Assembly (NCBI GenBank): GCA_001550305.1
Contig: LRTP01000639.1
Location: 1-63,441, forward strand
DNA: 63,441 nucleotides
DNA from: Streptomyces diastatochromogenes
GTDB lineage: Bacteria > Actinomycetota > Actinomycetes > Streptomycetales > Streptomycetaceae
Direction: 5' to 3'
Below the pieces are notes generated by a model that searched no databases, was not told where the DNA came from, and saw nothing but the letters and a program-made list of their open reading frames with translations. Shown here one piece after another: positions 16,856 to 25,904 of the stretch; positions within the stretch are counted from its first letter, which is position 1; each line of letters begins with the position of its first letter. Position numbers and translations under genes: made by a program.

Positions 16856-17382
16856 CCCCTATCAGCGACCGAAGCGACTCAACGACGAACACAGCCTAGC
16901 GAACGTGGCCCGTGAGGACGTGGAGCACGTGCGAAGGAACCCCGAGGCCGTGTCGATGATGCGACCGGCAAGCACCGGCAGCGACCCAGCGCAGAGGGCA
17001 GCGACCCAAAGGCATTCAGTCGCTGTCGCTCCAGCTCACAGAAAACTGCAGGTCAGACACTACGCAAGACTCAGAACAGCGACTGAAGCGACTGAAGCTC
17101 CCTATATGTAACGCACACGCGCACACAGGAACGTCTTCGTATACCCCGACCTTGAGTCGCTTCGGTCGCTGTGAACTCATGATCACTGCTTTGACCTGCA
17201 CATTCGTACATCAGGCGAGCAGCGACCGAACAGTCGCTGAGTAGCTGGGCCTTCAGTCGCTGTCTTCGTCCGCCCCTGCAGCGACCCAAGCGACTGAAGC
17301 GACTGAAGCGACTGAGCAGCCGACAAAGGGCTCGCGACCGGCCGCTGCGACGGAGACCCAGACATGAGTCGCTTCGGTCGCT
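16784..17382. repeat. Iteron array, putative replication origin
   Basis: At least 18 copies of a 9-bp unit AGCGACTGA (variants AGCGACCGA, AGCGACCCA) occur on both strands. Direct tandem runs are at 16863-16880, 17078-17098 and 17280-17316. Head-to-head pairs of the form GAGTCGCTTCGGTCGCT are at 17154-17171 and 17366-17382, and further copies at 17015-17030, 17219-17241 and 17251-17262. Less G+C-rich stretches (around 17100-17110 and 17173-17213) could melt. The array begins inside the 5' end of the PrimPol gene and contains no open frame of its own. Iterons next to a rep operon are the classic sign of a plasmid origin; binding protein and unwinding site are inferred. Confidence 0.75.
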
Positions 17383-17522
17383 CAGGGGCAGTCCGGAGCA
17401 CTTGGGAGACCCGCCTCCGCGGTCGCGGCGCAATGCACCAGGCATGGCGCCGCGACCGGCGGCCGGGACGGCGGGGGCCGAGGGGTTGGGGGGCGTGGAA
17501 GCGCGGTGGCCGGTGAGGCGCA

Positions 17523-18880
17523 TCAGGACCGGCCAGACGTGGGTAGGGTCGTTGTCGGGCAGTGATGCGAGCAGGTATGCCGGGCCGTCGCCGGGTTCCT
17601 GGGCAACCCGAGAATCTGGCCGAGTTGAGCATGCAGCACAGGCTCACTGGTGCGGTTGGTGAGGTCGGTGCGGTGGAGACTCACGCCCATGCCAGTACCG
17701 TCGGGTGACGCGCTGACCACAGTGTCAGGGCCCGTACGCAGGAGGTGCCCCGGGTAGGAAACGGGGGTGCGGATCCAGTCGTCTCGCTGTCCGGGCCACG
17801 ACGGCGCTGTGCCCGGATGCGGCGAGGAAGAACCGGCGCCGGTCGAGCCAGGCCGCCGTGCGGACCGCGGCATCGAAGGTGATTGGGTAGCTCACCTGGT
17901 CCCCGGCGTTGTCGCCGGCGCGTGTGAGTGTCAGCGTCCCCTGACCAGTGCCGAAGGTGACGCCGGAGCCCGACAGCACCCACGGCTCGCCGTCCGGGCC
18001 GGGAATGAGGACCGCTCCGTCTTCGAAGCCGCCCGCGACGGCGAGCAACTGCCCGTCGTGCCAGTGCACCAGGGCCGAGCCGCAGAGCACCAAAACGGCG
18101 CCGTTCTGCCGTACAACCGGTGCGCCGTGACAACCGGGTAGCGCCAGGTGCCAGTGGGCGTGCCCCCGGCCGGTGTCGACGGCAAGCAGGCCGTCTGGAC
18201 AGGTCACCAGTGCTGTTCGGTCGGACAGCAAGGCCATCCCGGTCGGCCGGTGGTGCTGTTCCTGCCCGACGAGCAGGAGCTCCGCGGTCGTACCCGCCCA
18301 GGTCTGGGCGTTCACGCTGGGAGGTGCCAGCAGCCGTGCGGGCGGGGTCATTCGCCACACGTCGGCCGCAGACATTGCGTACCAGTTCGGCGAGCGGAAG
18401 CAGGCCCGTCACGGCCGCGTCCAGATGCGTCCGGTCCATAAGGACTCCGCGTCCTGACATTGCGGCGATCATCTGCTCATCGAGCACGCTGGGATTGTCG
18501 GGCCCGTGAACGTGCACCCAGCGCAGCTGCCTCTCCTGCAGATGCTTGGCAACCCCTTCGTGGACCCTGCGGAGATACTCCCCCAGTCCCTCCCTGGCCT
18601 GCCGAGGTTGCTGAAGGTGACGAGATAGCGCCCGTCGTCGAAATCGAAGGAGAGGCCTTGGACTGCCGACCCCAGAAACGGCAGCTCCTGCGTGTGGGGA
18701 ACTGACTGGTGCAGAAGAGTCTGCACGATCCATCGAAGCGACGCCTGTGGGACTCGGCCGCGCTGTGTGATCCCTCCGTACGTGGCAAGCAAGTCTCGTA
18801 CGTCGTCTATGGGCAACTCCCCCGCTCGCAGGCCTGCGCCTCCCGTCGACGCGGCTGTTCTGTACTTCTGGATGGTGGCT
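17523..18880 (-). pseudogene. Large broken gene with beta-propeller-like C-terminal half
   Basis: Reading right to left, protein-like sequence moves through three frames. First comes ELPIDDVRDLLATYGG with LRWIVQTLLHQS and GLSFDFDDGRYLVTFSN. After a shift follows LGEYLRRVHEGVAKHLQERQ and RTHLDAAVTGLLPLAELVRN. After another shift comes a 200-residue stretch rich in short beta blades (ALLSDRTALVTCPDGLLAVD, GAVLVLCGSALVHWHDGQLL, PGPDGEPWVLSGSGVTFG). After a last shift it ends DDWIRTPVSYPGHLL to 17523. The blades resemble PQQ/WD-type propellers. At least three frameshifts make it a pseudogene or a badly read sequence. Family unknown. Confidence 0.45.
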
Positions 18881-19607
18881 ACGGGAGAGGACGGCTCTGG
18901 CGCCAGGTGTTGCCCAGTGTGCCGAAGTCCCGCTGGCGTTCGGCCAGGAGGTCCTGCGGCCGCTGCAGGTGACAGTCGAGAACGTGCACACCGTCCTGGA
19001 AGGGCTCGAAGCCGAGCTGCTCCCACACACGGCCCAGCTTGACGGCGGCCTCCCGGTGCTGGTCGTAGGTCAGCTCTCGGCCGTCGGCAGAGCCCGGCTC
19101 TCACACCACCGCGACGCAGTCCTGCGACGGACGCCGGATTGCCGCCCCTGCCAGGACCGGCCCCAGGCCGCAGCCACGCCACGCAGGCTCCAGGATGACC
19201 CGGTCCATGATCAGCAGATCACCGACCGGGTGCGCGAGCGCGGCCTCGAAGGCCGGCTCCCACTCACCGGCTGCGACGTCCAGGACCGCCTCGCCGATCC
19301 GGGAGACGTCCCCGGTGTAGGAGTCCATCGCCTCGAAGGGATGGTCGGGACCGAACATCCGTACCCGCACGAAAGACATCCGGCCCACGGCAATGTCCTG
19401 CACCGTGTCCGACGAATCCTGATCCATGTCGCTGTACGCGGCCATGTCCTCAGCCAGGACATCCGCATCGATGCGGGCCGTCACCGTCCACACCTCGAGG
19501 GTGTCGACGAACTCGTACGTCTGGAGGGGATGTTCATGGTGGTAGGCGAGGCTGATCAGCGACGGATCGGCAGGCAGCTGGGCAATGTTGGGAGCCGCGG
19601 TGGTCAC
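18879..19607 (-). pseudogene. GNAT-like acetyltransferase with one in-frame TGA
   Basis: A 242-codon frame starting [16 protein letters not shown]. It contains [13 protein letters not shown] and the GNAT acetyl-CoA loop region [20 protein letters not shown], hits TGA at 19101-19103 after QDCVAVV, then continues in the same frame with PGSADGRELTYDQH and KLGRVWEQLGFEPFQDGVHV, the normal GNAT C-terminus, to the stop at 18879. The stop is one base from CGA (arginine). The substrate cannot be told. Without readthrough the product lacks its last beta strands and would not fold as an acetyltransferase. Confidence 0.7.
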
Positions 19608-19968
19608 CGTGCCACCGTAGTTGCCATGCCCTTCCGCGCGCCGGGGAACCGCTCACGCTCACCCTCTCCGCGGCGCTCTGCGGCGGGACACGATCCCTTG
19701 GTGAGCCCGGGGCCGCTTCCCAGGTGCAGCGCAGCCGTTGCCGCTTCGGCCGCGCAGGGGGGCAGGGGGGCAGGCAGCCGTGATCTACAGTGCACGGTCC
19801 GATCGAGCTCGGCATGACCACGTTCAGCTGTCGTCTGCGTCGGTTTCGTCGTGCTCGGACGTCAGCCGCTCGTGCAGGTCCTGGATGCACTCCAACCGGC
19901 CCAGTGCGTCTTGTAATGGGCGGGGGCCAGGACGCCGTTGCGCCTGGATGGGGCCACAGACGGCCCAC
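19608..19968. other. Region with only gene scraps
   Basis: A protein-like tail on the minus strand (ALGRLECIQDLHERLTSEHD, ending near 19825) may be a displaced C-terminus of the small gene that follows. No complete gene is seen. Confidence 0.35.
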
Positions 19969-20118
19969 CTATTCACATTCCGGGATCGCGCCTTCCCAGT
20001 CATCGGTGCACCGGTCGGCCCAGGTCTGGCCCACCATGACCAGCCGGGTCACCACGCCGCTGGCGACCTCCTGCACTCGCACCACCAGACCGAGTTCAGT
20101 CGGAAACGAAAATCCCAT
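19969..20118 (-). CDS. Small protein, 49 residues, unknown
   Basis: Reads MGFSFPTELGLVVRVQEVAS and VMVGQTWADRCTDDWEGAIP, with hydrophobic and acidic patterning unlike random G+C-rich sequence. The ATG (20116-20118) diverges from the DUF4238-like gene only a few bases away. It may be the front part of a longer gene broken by frameshift, since a compatible tail lies 120 bases downstream in another frame. No family recognised. Confidence 0.35.
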   Translation of the reverse strand: MGFSFPTELGLVVRVQEVASGVVTRLVMVGQTWADRCTDDWEGAIPECE

Positions 20119-20144
20119 GCGTGACACATCCGCCGTTGGGGACC

Positions 20145-20927
20145 ATGGGTCCCGTGAACGTCAGAAACACCGGGTCCGGAAGCAGAGATCCGGAGCGGAT
20201 TGCCGAACTCGCCCCCAAGGCAAGCGACAACATCAAAAATCAGCACGTCGTTTCGCAGGTGCTGCTGAGTGAGTTCACCACAGCTGTAGAGCACACCACC
20301 GTCGAGCACGTGCAGCCCTACGATCTGCAGCAACCCGAGCGCCGGTCCAAGACCCAGCCGCCTCGGGGCGTCGGCAAGATCGAGAACTTCGTGCTGGGGG
20401 CTTCCACATCGCTGGAGACCAAGTGGGGCGAGGTCGAGCGGGAGCTTCCCGGCGCCTTTGCCGCGGCCAAAGCGGGAACCGCGCTTGGAGACCCACGCAT
20501 GACTGGGATTCTGCGTGACGTGGTCGCGCTGCACTACATCCGGTCACAGCACTACCGCGAGGTCTTCGACCACATCTTCAACGAGTTCGTCCCTCGGCAG
20601 CGGCATTGGCTGCTTACCGAGCGTGCTGACCAACTGGAGGCGGCCTACCTGCAGCGCACAGGTCCGCCTCCGACCGGACCGCAGGAGCTCGCTGCCCTCG
20701 CCGACGAGATATTCAGCCTGATGATCGAGCAGTACCACGACGGGTCACTGCTTCGCGTGCGCATCGAGGACTCCTTCAACCGAGCCCGCGAGCTCATGGC
20801 TCAGAACGTCCTGACAATCCTGCAGCCGGAAGAGGGCGAATTCCTGATCGGAGACAACCCGGCCCTGGCCGTGCGAGAGGAAGGCGACAACCTCTTCTAC
20901 GGCATGGCCCTAATGGCAATGCCGTGA
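20145..20927 (+). CDS. DUF4238-like protein, probably 3'-truncated
   Basis: About 260 residues from ATG 20145 (a GTG at 20121 is possible). The N-terminal NQHVVSQVLLSEFT and the C-terminal FLIGDNPALAV match the QHxxP and GDxP motifs of DUF4238, a family often found in defence and accessory islands but without proven activity. The helical middle (HYIRSQHYREVFDHIFNEF) also fits. The frame ends at 20927, inside the left inverted repeat of the IS1182 element, so the native C-terminus has been lost. Confidence 0.65.
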   Translation: MGPVNVRNTGSGSRDPERIAELAPKASDNIKNQHVVSQVLLSEFTTAVEHTTVEHVQPYDLQQPERRSKTQPPRGVGKIENFVLGASTSLETKWGEVERELPGAFAAAKAGTALGDPRMTGILRDVVALHYIRSQHYREVFDHIFNEFVPRQRHWLLTERADQLEAAYLQRTGPPPTGPQELAALADEIFSLMIEQYHDGSLLRVRIEDSFNRARELMAQNVLTILQPEEGEFLIGDNPALAVREEGDNLFYGMALMAMP

Positions 20928-22713
20928 CTCTGTTGGTGATCTTGTGTGGGGTGCTGACGGAAGGGCCGTGAGGTGCTTCGCTGAGAGTGTGCGGGGTGGC
21001 CTCGGGGCCTGGGGTGTGGGTGCGGTGTCGTTACGGCCGAGGAATTTTCAGCGGATCCCGGTGAGGACGCTGTGGACGGCGCGGGCGGCGTGTCCGAAGG
21101 GCACTCCGGCAATGCTCATCCGAGACCGGCTCGATGTCCTGTTCGAGGACGACAAGTTCGCCGGACTGTATCCCGACGATGGCAGGCCGGGGCTGTCACC
21201 CGGACAACTCGCGCTGGTGTCCGTGCTGCAGTTCGCGGAGAATCTCTCCGACCGCGCGGCGGCGGACGCGGTCCGCACCAGGATCGACTGGAAGTACGCG
21301 ATCGGCCTTGCGCTGGAGGATCCTGGCTTCGATCACTCAGTGCTGTGCGAGTTCCGGGCCCGACTGGCCGAACAGGACGGCGCCGCCGATCAGGTGCTGC
21401 AGCTGATGCTGGACCGCTTGGTGGAGGCTGGGCTGCTCAAGGCCGGGGGGCGGCAGCGTACCGACGCCACCCATGTACTGGCCGCGGTCCGGACCCTCAG
21501 CCGCCTGGAGCTGGTCGGGGAGACCTTGCGGGCGGCGCTGGAGGAACTGGCCGAAGCCGCGCCCGCCTGGCTGACGCCGCTGATCGAGCCCGAGTGGGCC
21601 AAGCGATACGGACGCCGGGTGGAGATCGGCAAACTGCCGGGCGGCAAACCAGCCGTGACCGCCCGGGCCGAGGAGTTCGGCCGGGACGGACAGAAGATCC
21701 TCACCGCCGCCTGGGCCGCCTGCGCCCCACCCCGCCTGCGCCTGCTGCCGCAAGTGGAGATTCTCCGTCAGGTCTGGGTCCACCACTACTTCTGGGATGT
21801 GGACGGATCCCTGTGCTGGCGGGACGGCCACCCCCTGCCGCCCGCCTCGCTGCGGTTCGACTCCCCCTATGACACCGATGCGCACTACTGCGTCAAACGC
21901 GACACCGCCTGGAGCGGCTACCGGACCCATTTCACCGAAACCTGCGACGAAGAACGACCCGAACTGGTGGTCCATGTCGCCACCACCATCTCCACCGTCC
22001 AGGACATCGAGCTGACCGACACCATCCACGACGAACTCGCCAAGCGGCAGTTGCTGCCCGCCGAGCATGTGGTCGATTCCGGCTACGTATCACCGGTCCG
22101 CATTGAGCGGGCCCAGCGCGTGCACGGCATCACCCTGCTCGGGCCGGTCGTCGCCGACCACAGCGCCCAGGCCAAGGCCGGTTCGGGTTTCGGCAAGGCG
22201 GCGTTCACCATCGACTGGGCCAATGAGCAGGTAATCTGCCCGCGCGGGGCCACGAGCGTGTCCTGGACCAAGCTGAACATCAAGGACCACACCTATCTGC
22301 AGGCCCGGTTCGCCGAAGCGGACTGCCGGACCTGCCCAGACCGCGCCCAGTGCACCACTTCAGCCACCGGGCCCCGATCCATCGCCGTGCTCCCCCGGCC
22401 GCTGCACGAGATCCAGATGCGCAACCGACTCGACCAGCGGACCGAGCAATGGCAACGCCGCTATGCGATCCGCGCCGGCATCGAGGCCACGCTCTCGCAG
22501 AACGTCCGGGCCCACGGCTTGCGCCGCACCCGTTACCGGGGCCTGGCCCGTACCCACGTCCAGCACGTTCTCACCGCGATGGCCTGCAACGTCACCCGGG
22601 TCTCCGACTGGATATCCAGCACCCCCAGAACCCGCCGCCGCACCACACGCTTTCACGCGCTGTGCGCAGCCACCGCATGACCCCGCCAACATCACCAACA
22701 GAGTCACGGCATT
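20918..22713 (+). mobile_element. IS1182-family insertion sequence
   Basis: A 23-bp perfect inverted repeat (starting AATGCCGTGACTCTG) bounds the element at 20918-20940 and 22691-22713, with one intact transposase between. GGCCCTAA occurs near both ends (20906-20913 and 22714-22721) but is four bases away from the left repeat, so it is not a clean target duplication. The flanking genes are unrelated (DUF4238-like and AraC-type), suggesting deletion or recombination at this copy. Confidence 0.85.
21025..22680 (+). CDS. IS1182-family transposase, intact
   Basis: 551 residues from GTG 21025 (SLRPRNFQRIPVRT). The N-terminal DUF772-like domain reads PGLSPGQLALVSVLQFAENL and RIDWKYAIGLALEDPGFDHS. 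The DDE part shows DSPYDTDAHYCVKRDTAWSG, EHVVDSGYVSP and, near the end, the glutamate region RAGIEATLSQNVRAHGLRRT. Cysteines in EADCRTCPDRAQC form a zinc-knuckle-like insertion typical of the family. No lesion is visible, so this element could be mobile. Confidence 0.9.
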   Translation: MSLRPRNFQRIPVRTLWTARAACPKGTPAMLIRDRLDVLFEDDKFAGLYPDDGRPGLSPGQLALVSVLQFAENLSDRAAADAVRTRIDWKYAIGLALEDPGFDHSVLCEFRARLAEQDGAADQVLQLMLDRLVEAGLLKAGGRQRTDATHVLAAVRTLSRLELVGETLRAALEELAEAAPAWLTPLIEPEWAKRYGRRVEIGKLPGGKPAVTARAEEFGRDGQKILTAAWAACAPPRLRLLPQVEILRQVWVHHYFWDVDGSLCWRDGHPLPPASLRFDSPYDTDAHYCVKRDTAWSGYRTHFTETCDEERPELVVHVATTISTVQDIELTDTIHDELAKRQLLPAEHVVDSGYVSPVRIERAQRVHGITLLGPVVADHSAQAKAGSGFGKAAFTIDWANEQVICPRGATSVSWTKLNIKDHTYLQARFAEADCRTCPDRAQCTTSATGPRSIAVLPRPLHEIQMRNRLDQRTEQWQRRYAIRAGIEATLSQNVRAHGLRRTRYRGLARTHVQHVLTAMACNVTRVSDWISSTPRTRRRTTRFHALCAATA

Positions 22714-23370
22714 GGCCCTAAGGTGGGAGTCGCCGAGGTGGGCCAGTGCGTAGGCGCGGATGCGGTCGACAAGGTCGCTGGCGACGGAAGCCCGCTCGGG
22801 GGTGGTGTCGGCGAAAGTGGCGAGGAGGAGCGCGGTGAGCGCGTCGGCCAGATACGTGCGTGCCACACCCCGGCGGGGGAGGTCCTCGTCGACTGCGGAC
22901 AGCGCATGGCCGAGGAGTCTGCCGACCCCGCCCTGAGTGGGTATGGGGAGCGCCGTGCGCCGGCTTATGGGGTTCGCGTGCCTGCCGAGACTTGCCCGGG
23001 GAACGCAGAGCACGGTCATGTCACTGGATTCGGCGCCGATGAGCCGGTAAGGCCAGGTGTTGTCACAGGCGAACAGTTCACCGGGTTCCACCGTCGTGGT
23101 CCGGTCATCCTGGGTCGCCGTGATCGGGCCGTGGTGGTGCAGAGCGATCCACTCCACGTCGCTGGAGGTGATGCTGCGGTTGTCCCGCGCCACCGTTGCA
23201 GCGGTGGCCTGGATACGAGCGACGACCACAGGTCCGATAGCTGTGTGGTCGACCACGGCTTCGAACGCTTGTGGGCCGGGATCGGTCACCCGCAGCGGGG
23301 CGAACAAGGCCGAGGCGACTGCCTCGAACGACTCGGCTCCTCTTAATCGGGAACCCTCGCGGTCTGTCAT
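22714..23370 (-). pseudogene. AraC-type regulator lacking its DNA-binding domain
   Basis: From ATG 23368-23370 the protein shows the AraC_binding_2 domain: HTAIGPVVVARIQATAATV, EWIALHHHGPITATQ, EPGELFACDNTWPYRL and the helix EDLPRRGVARTYLADAL. It reaches RIRAYALAHLGDSHL, the start of the HTH_18 domain, and is cut by the IS1182 right end. Both helix-turn-helix motifs are therefore gone; the frame then reads through IS sequence. The product cannot bind DNA. Confidence 0.75.
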
Positions 23371-23794
23371 GTCGGCGTACCCCCAACCCCCTGTTTTGCC
23401 CGAGCAGTTTACTGCCGCGTTCTGCACTGTGCACGAACTGGGGAGCCACGGTGCGCGTATTGGTGCTCTTGAGTCACGGGGTCCGCCTACGGTCATCTAC
23501 GAGCGATGCGTAACTCAAATCCCGGGTTGGGATCTGGTGTGTGTCGCTTACTGGAGAAGGCCGGGTGGCCGCTGCCGATCATTGCGTCGTCGCGAGCGTC
23601 ACTGCCCGACCGAGTGTTCGTGCGCCCAGCCTGTGGCGACCAGCGAACCCGGTCATTCGTGAATGGTTAGTGAGCTGTTCGGTGTCGGGCACGTCAGCAC
23701 GATAGTAGGCCTGGCCTGCACTAACCACTCTTCCTGGCTTGCCCGTCCTGGGCTGACAGGACGACATTCCACCCCTTAAGGAAAGGGAATCAAG
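23371..23794. other. Intergenic region, promoter area of an exported protein
   Basis: No gene recognised. It should contain the promoter for the exported protein at 23795, which has AAGGAAAGGGA as a strong ribosome site just before its ATG. Confidence 0.4.
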
Positions 23795-24148
23795 ATGAAG
23801 CCAATCAGTCGATTTACAACCCAGGCTGCGGCCCTGGTTGCTGCTGTCGGAGCCACTGTCGTCCTCGCCAGCAGCCCAGCCTCCGCAGCCGGCGGATTCT
23901 GGGCTCAGACATGCCAAGACGGGAGGGCTTGTATCGTCCTCGGGGAGGGTGAGGGGGACGGGGGCCCGTGGTGGAACGTCGACGGCTGCGGTGACCACCC
24001 GATTCAGGACTATTACCGGCAGGCCACGGCCCACGGCAATCTGTTCAACGTCGTCTATGTAAATGGCAAGTGGGACCGTGTCAACCCGTGGACCACGCGG
24101 CCGCTGGACCGCTTCACTCTGGTCACTCAGGTGATCGTGCTGTGTTAA
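23795..24148 (+). CDS. Small exported protein, unknown
   Basis: 117 residues. A Sec signal peptide (MKPISRFTTQ, then a hydrophobic AALVAAVGATVVLA) ends at a probable cleavage site ASA-A near residue 34. The mature part has four cysteines (TCQDGRAC, DGCGD and a final LC), enough for two disulfides, and many Trp, Gly and Asp residues (GPWWNVDGCGD, VYVNGKWDRVNPW). Ribosome site AAGGAAAGGG is well placed. No known family; the size and disulfides would fit an inhibitor or a surface protein. Confidence 0.75.
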   Translation: MKPISRFTTQAAALVAAVGATVVLASSPASAAGGFWAQTCQDGRACIVLGEGEGDGGPWWNVDGCGDHPIQDYYRQATAHGNLFNVVYVNGKWDRVNPWTTRPLDRFTLVTQVIVLC

Positions 24149-24389
24149 GAAGCCGTTGACCTATCGATCATGAGGACGGTTCTGATCGAACACGGTCCCA
24201 GGCCGGGCGACCTTGGCCGGGTGGGCGCATGACGGCAGGACCTCCGGTGCAGCACGAGGGTTGCGAAGCCAACTCGAGTGCAGAGAATTCCTGTTGTCCC
24301 AGTCTTGCGTGCCGGTCCCGGTCCCGTCCAACTCGTTTGTGTCGGTGTGCGATTGCCTCGCTCACCAGTTCTGGAACGCGGCCGACCGC

Positions 24390-24540
24390 CCCGACCGGGT
24401 GCGGCGGTATCCCTCCGACATGACGGTCGCGGAGTGGCAGGTGGTGCGCGACGCGAGGCCGGTCCCGGCCTGGCTGGAGGTCGGGGCGGACAGCCGGAGG
24501 GCTACCGCCACCGGCAGATGCTGGATGCCGTGTGTGGGCG
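24390..24540 (+). pseudogene. IS5-type transposase N-terminal scrap
   Basis: RRYPSDMTVAEWQVVRDARP and PAWLE, continuing one frame over as GRGGQPEGYRHRQMLDAV, match the DUF4096 N-terminus of IS5-group transposases. It is frameshifted and ends where an ISL3 scrap begins. Confidence 0.65.
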
Positions 24541-24584
24541 GTCATGATTTTGGGTTCAGGTCGCGATTCTGCGAAACCTCCGGC

Positions 24585-24960
24585 TCATGCTCGGAGCAGG
24601 ATTCGGGTGCGGAGGAGGCGGAACGAGGCTCGGCCGTACATGGCTCGCTTGATGGTCTTGATGCGGTTGACGTGCTCTTCGACAATGCCCGAGCTCCATG
24701 GCAAGGTGAGGCTGGCGGTGGCGGTGGCGGTGGCGGCGTCGAGGTCGAGGCACAGGCTCTGCGCGAAGGACAAGATGGGGGCGGGTGCGTCGTGCTCAGT
24801 CTGGCGGACCCACTCCAAGAGCCGGTGGCCACGCCGGTGTTGGAGCAGTTCGTGGAAGGTCCGGGCGAGGTCGCAGGCCCGGGCGATGTCCGGGCACGCC
24901 AGCCGGACTTTCAGCAGTTCGTCCTCCTCGCGGGGCTTCAGCGCACCGCGGGGCAGCGTT
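24585..24960 (-). pseudogene. ISL3-family transposase C-terminal fragment
   Basis: The last roughly 120 residues of an ISL3 enzyme: DELLKVRLACPDIARACDL, RRGHRLLEWVRQTEHDAPAP, then LPWSSGIVEEHVNRIKTIKR and AMYGRASFRLLRTRILL. It is distinct in sequence from the intact ISL3 at 8230-9915. Confidence 0.75.
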
Positions 24961-24961
24961 A

Positions 24962-25245
24962 TGCGACGCGCTGCTGTGCACGGTCGGGCCGGTGCGGACG
25001 CCCGTCGACCTGGCGCTCGCGCCGGAACGCCGCCGCGGGCACGGCGCCCTCTACGCCGGCCTCAACCAGGGACGGATCGACGTGACCCGACTGCGCCGTG
25101 CGCTGGCCTCGATGCCGTTGCCGAGGGCCGCGGACGGTCGTATCGTGCTGGCCGCGGACGTCTCGCCATGGCTGCGGCCGGACGCCAATACCTGCCCTGA
25201 CCGGACCTTCTGTGACACGTTCGGCCGGGGTGAAGGGACCGGGGC
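24962..25245 (+). pseudogene. IS701-like transposase N-terminal fragment
   Basis: Reads DALLCTVGPVRTPVDLALAP, GHGALYAGLNQGRIDVTRL and GRIVLAADVSPWLRPDANTC, matching the front third of a transposase group common in Streptomyces whose first catalytic aspartate lies in the VDVSPWLRP motif. The rest is absent. Confidence 0.65.
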
Positions 25246-25270
25246 CACCCCGGCCGGCGAACCACGCAGC

Positions 25271-25322
25271 CAGGGGTCCGGGTGTGCTGCCGCCCGGCGG
25301 TGGCAGCACACCCGGACCCCTG
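25271..25322. terminator. Strong hairpin terminator
   Basis: A near-perfect inverted repeat with a 21-bp fully paired outer stem (starting CAGGGGTCCGGGTGTGC) and a GC-rich loop, located 30 bases beyond the stop of the exported-protein gene on the minus strand. It can act in both directions. Confidence 0.85.
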
Positions 25323-25352
25323 GCGGTCAGCGGGTGCGGGGCGGGGCGGCTG

Positions 25353-25751
25353 TCAGCCGAGGGAGATCGGGTCGGTGCCGAAGGTCCAGGAGCTTCCGGA
25401 CCTCGCGTAGACCTGGATCGGGGTGCTGCCGTAGTCCTCGCCGGAGATGTAGTCGCACTGGCCGGGCGCGAGGACGGGGGTGATGTGCCCCGGGCTGGTG
25501 ACGTTGTCGCCCGCCGTGTCCTTGATCCAGAAGTAGAAGCTGTTTGCCGAGCTCTGGTAGTTGCACAGCCGGGCGGACACCCACGGGTTCTCGTCCAACG
25601 TGTGCCAGCCAGTGATCTCCACGCCGTGCGCAGAGTTGGAGTCGGAGCCGGTTGCGGCGGATGCGCTTCCCGACGCGAGCCCCAGCCCCGTGACGGTCAG
25701 TGCGGTCACTGCGGCGAGGGAGGCGACTCGGCGCCCCAGCTTGAATTGCAT
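25353..25751 (-). CDS. Small exported protein, unknown
   Basis: 132 residues with a Sec signal peptide (basic MQFKLGRRVAS, hydrophobic LAAVTALTVTGLGLASG, cleavage near ASA-A at about residue 32). The mature part is beta-rich (VEITGWHTLDENPWVSARLC, NSFYFWIKDTAG) with two cysteines that could form one disulfide. Own terminator at 25271-25322. No family recognised; the layout resembles other small secreted Streptomyces proteins. Confidence 0.75.
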   Translation of the reverse strand: MQFKLGRRVASLAAVTALTVTGLGLASGSASAATGSDSNSAHGVEITGWHTLDENPWVSARLCNYQSSANSFYFWIKDTAGDNVTSPGHITPVLAPGQCDYISGEDYGSTPIQVYARSGSSWTFGTDPISLG

Positions 25752-25904
25752 GTCTTCCCCTTAGATTCGGACGGGACGAACGATCCGTGTTCATAACCGT
25801 CGGACAAGTCATGGCACGGACAACTGTGCGTCAACGGCCTGTGTCAATCTTGCCAACTCACCCACAGGCCGCGGGCTGCTCTCCAGTCATCTCGCTGAAC
25901 GCCA

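Noticed and set aside
16860-17320. Repeat cluster considered as a CRISPR array
   Set aside because: Units are only 9 bp, partly tandem without spacers, occur on both strands, and no cas gene is present; iterons explain them better.
20906-22721. GGCCCTAA at both sides of IS1182 as target duplication
   Set aside because: On the left it is separated from the inverted repeat by four bases, and the flanking genes differ, so chance is more likely.
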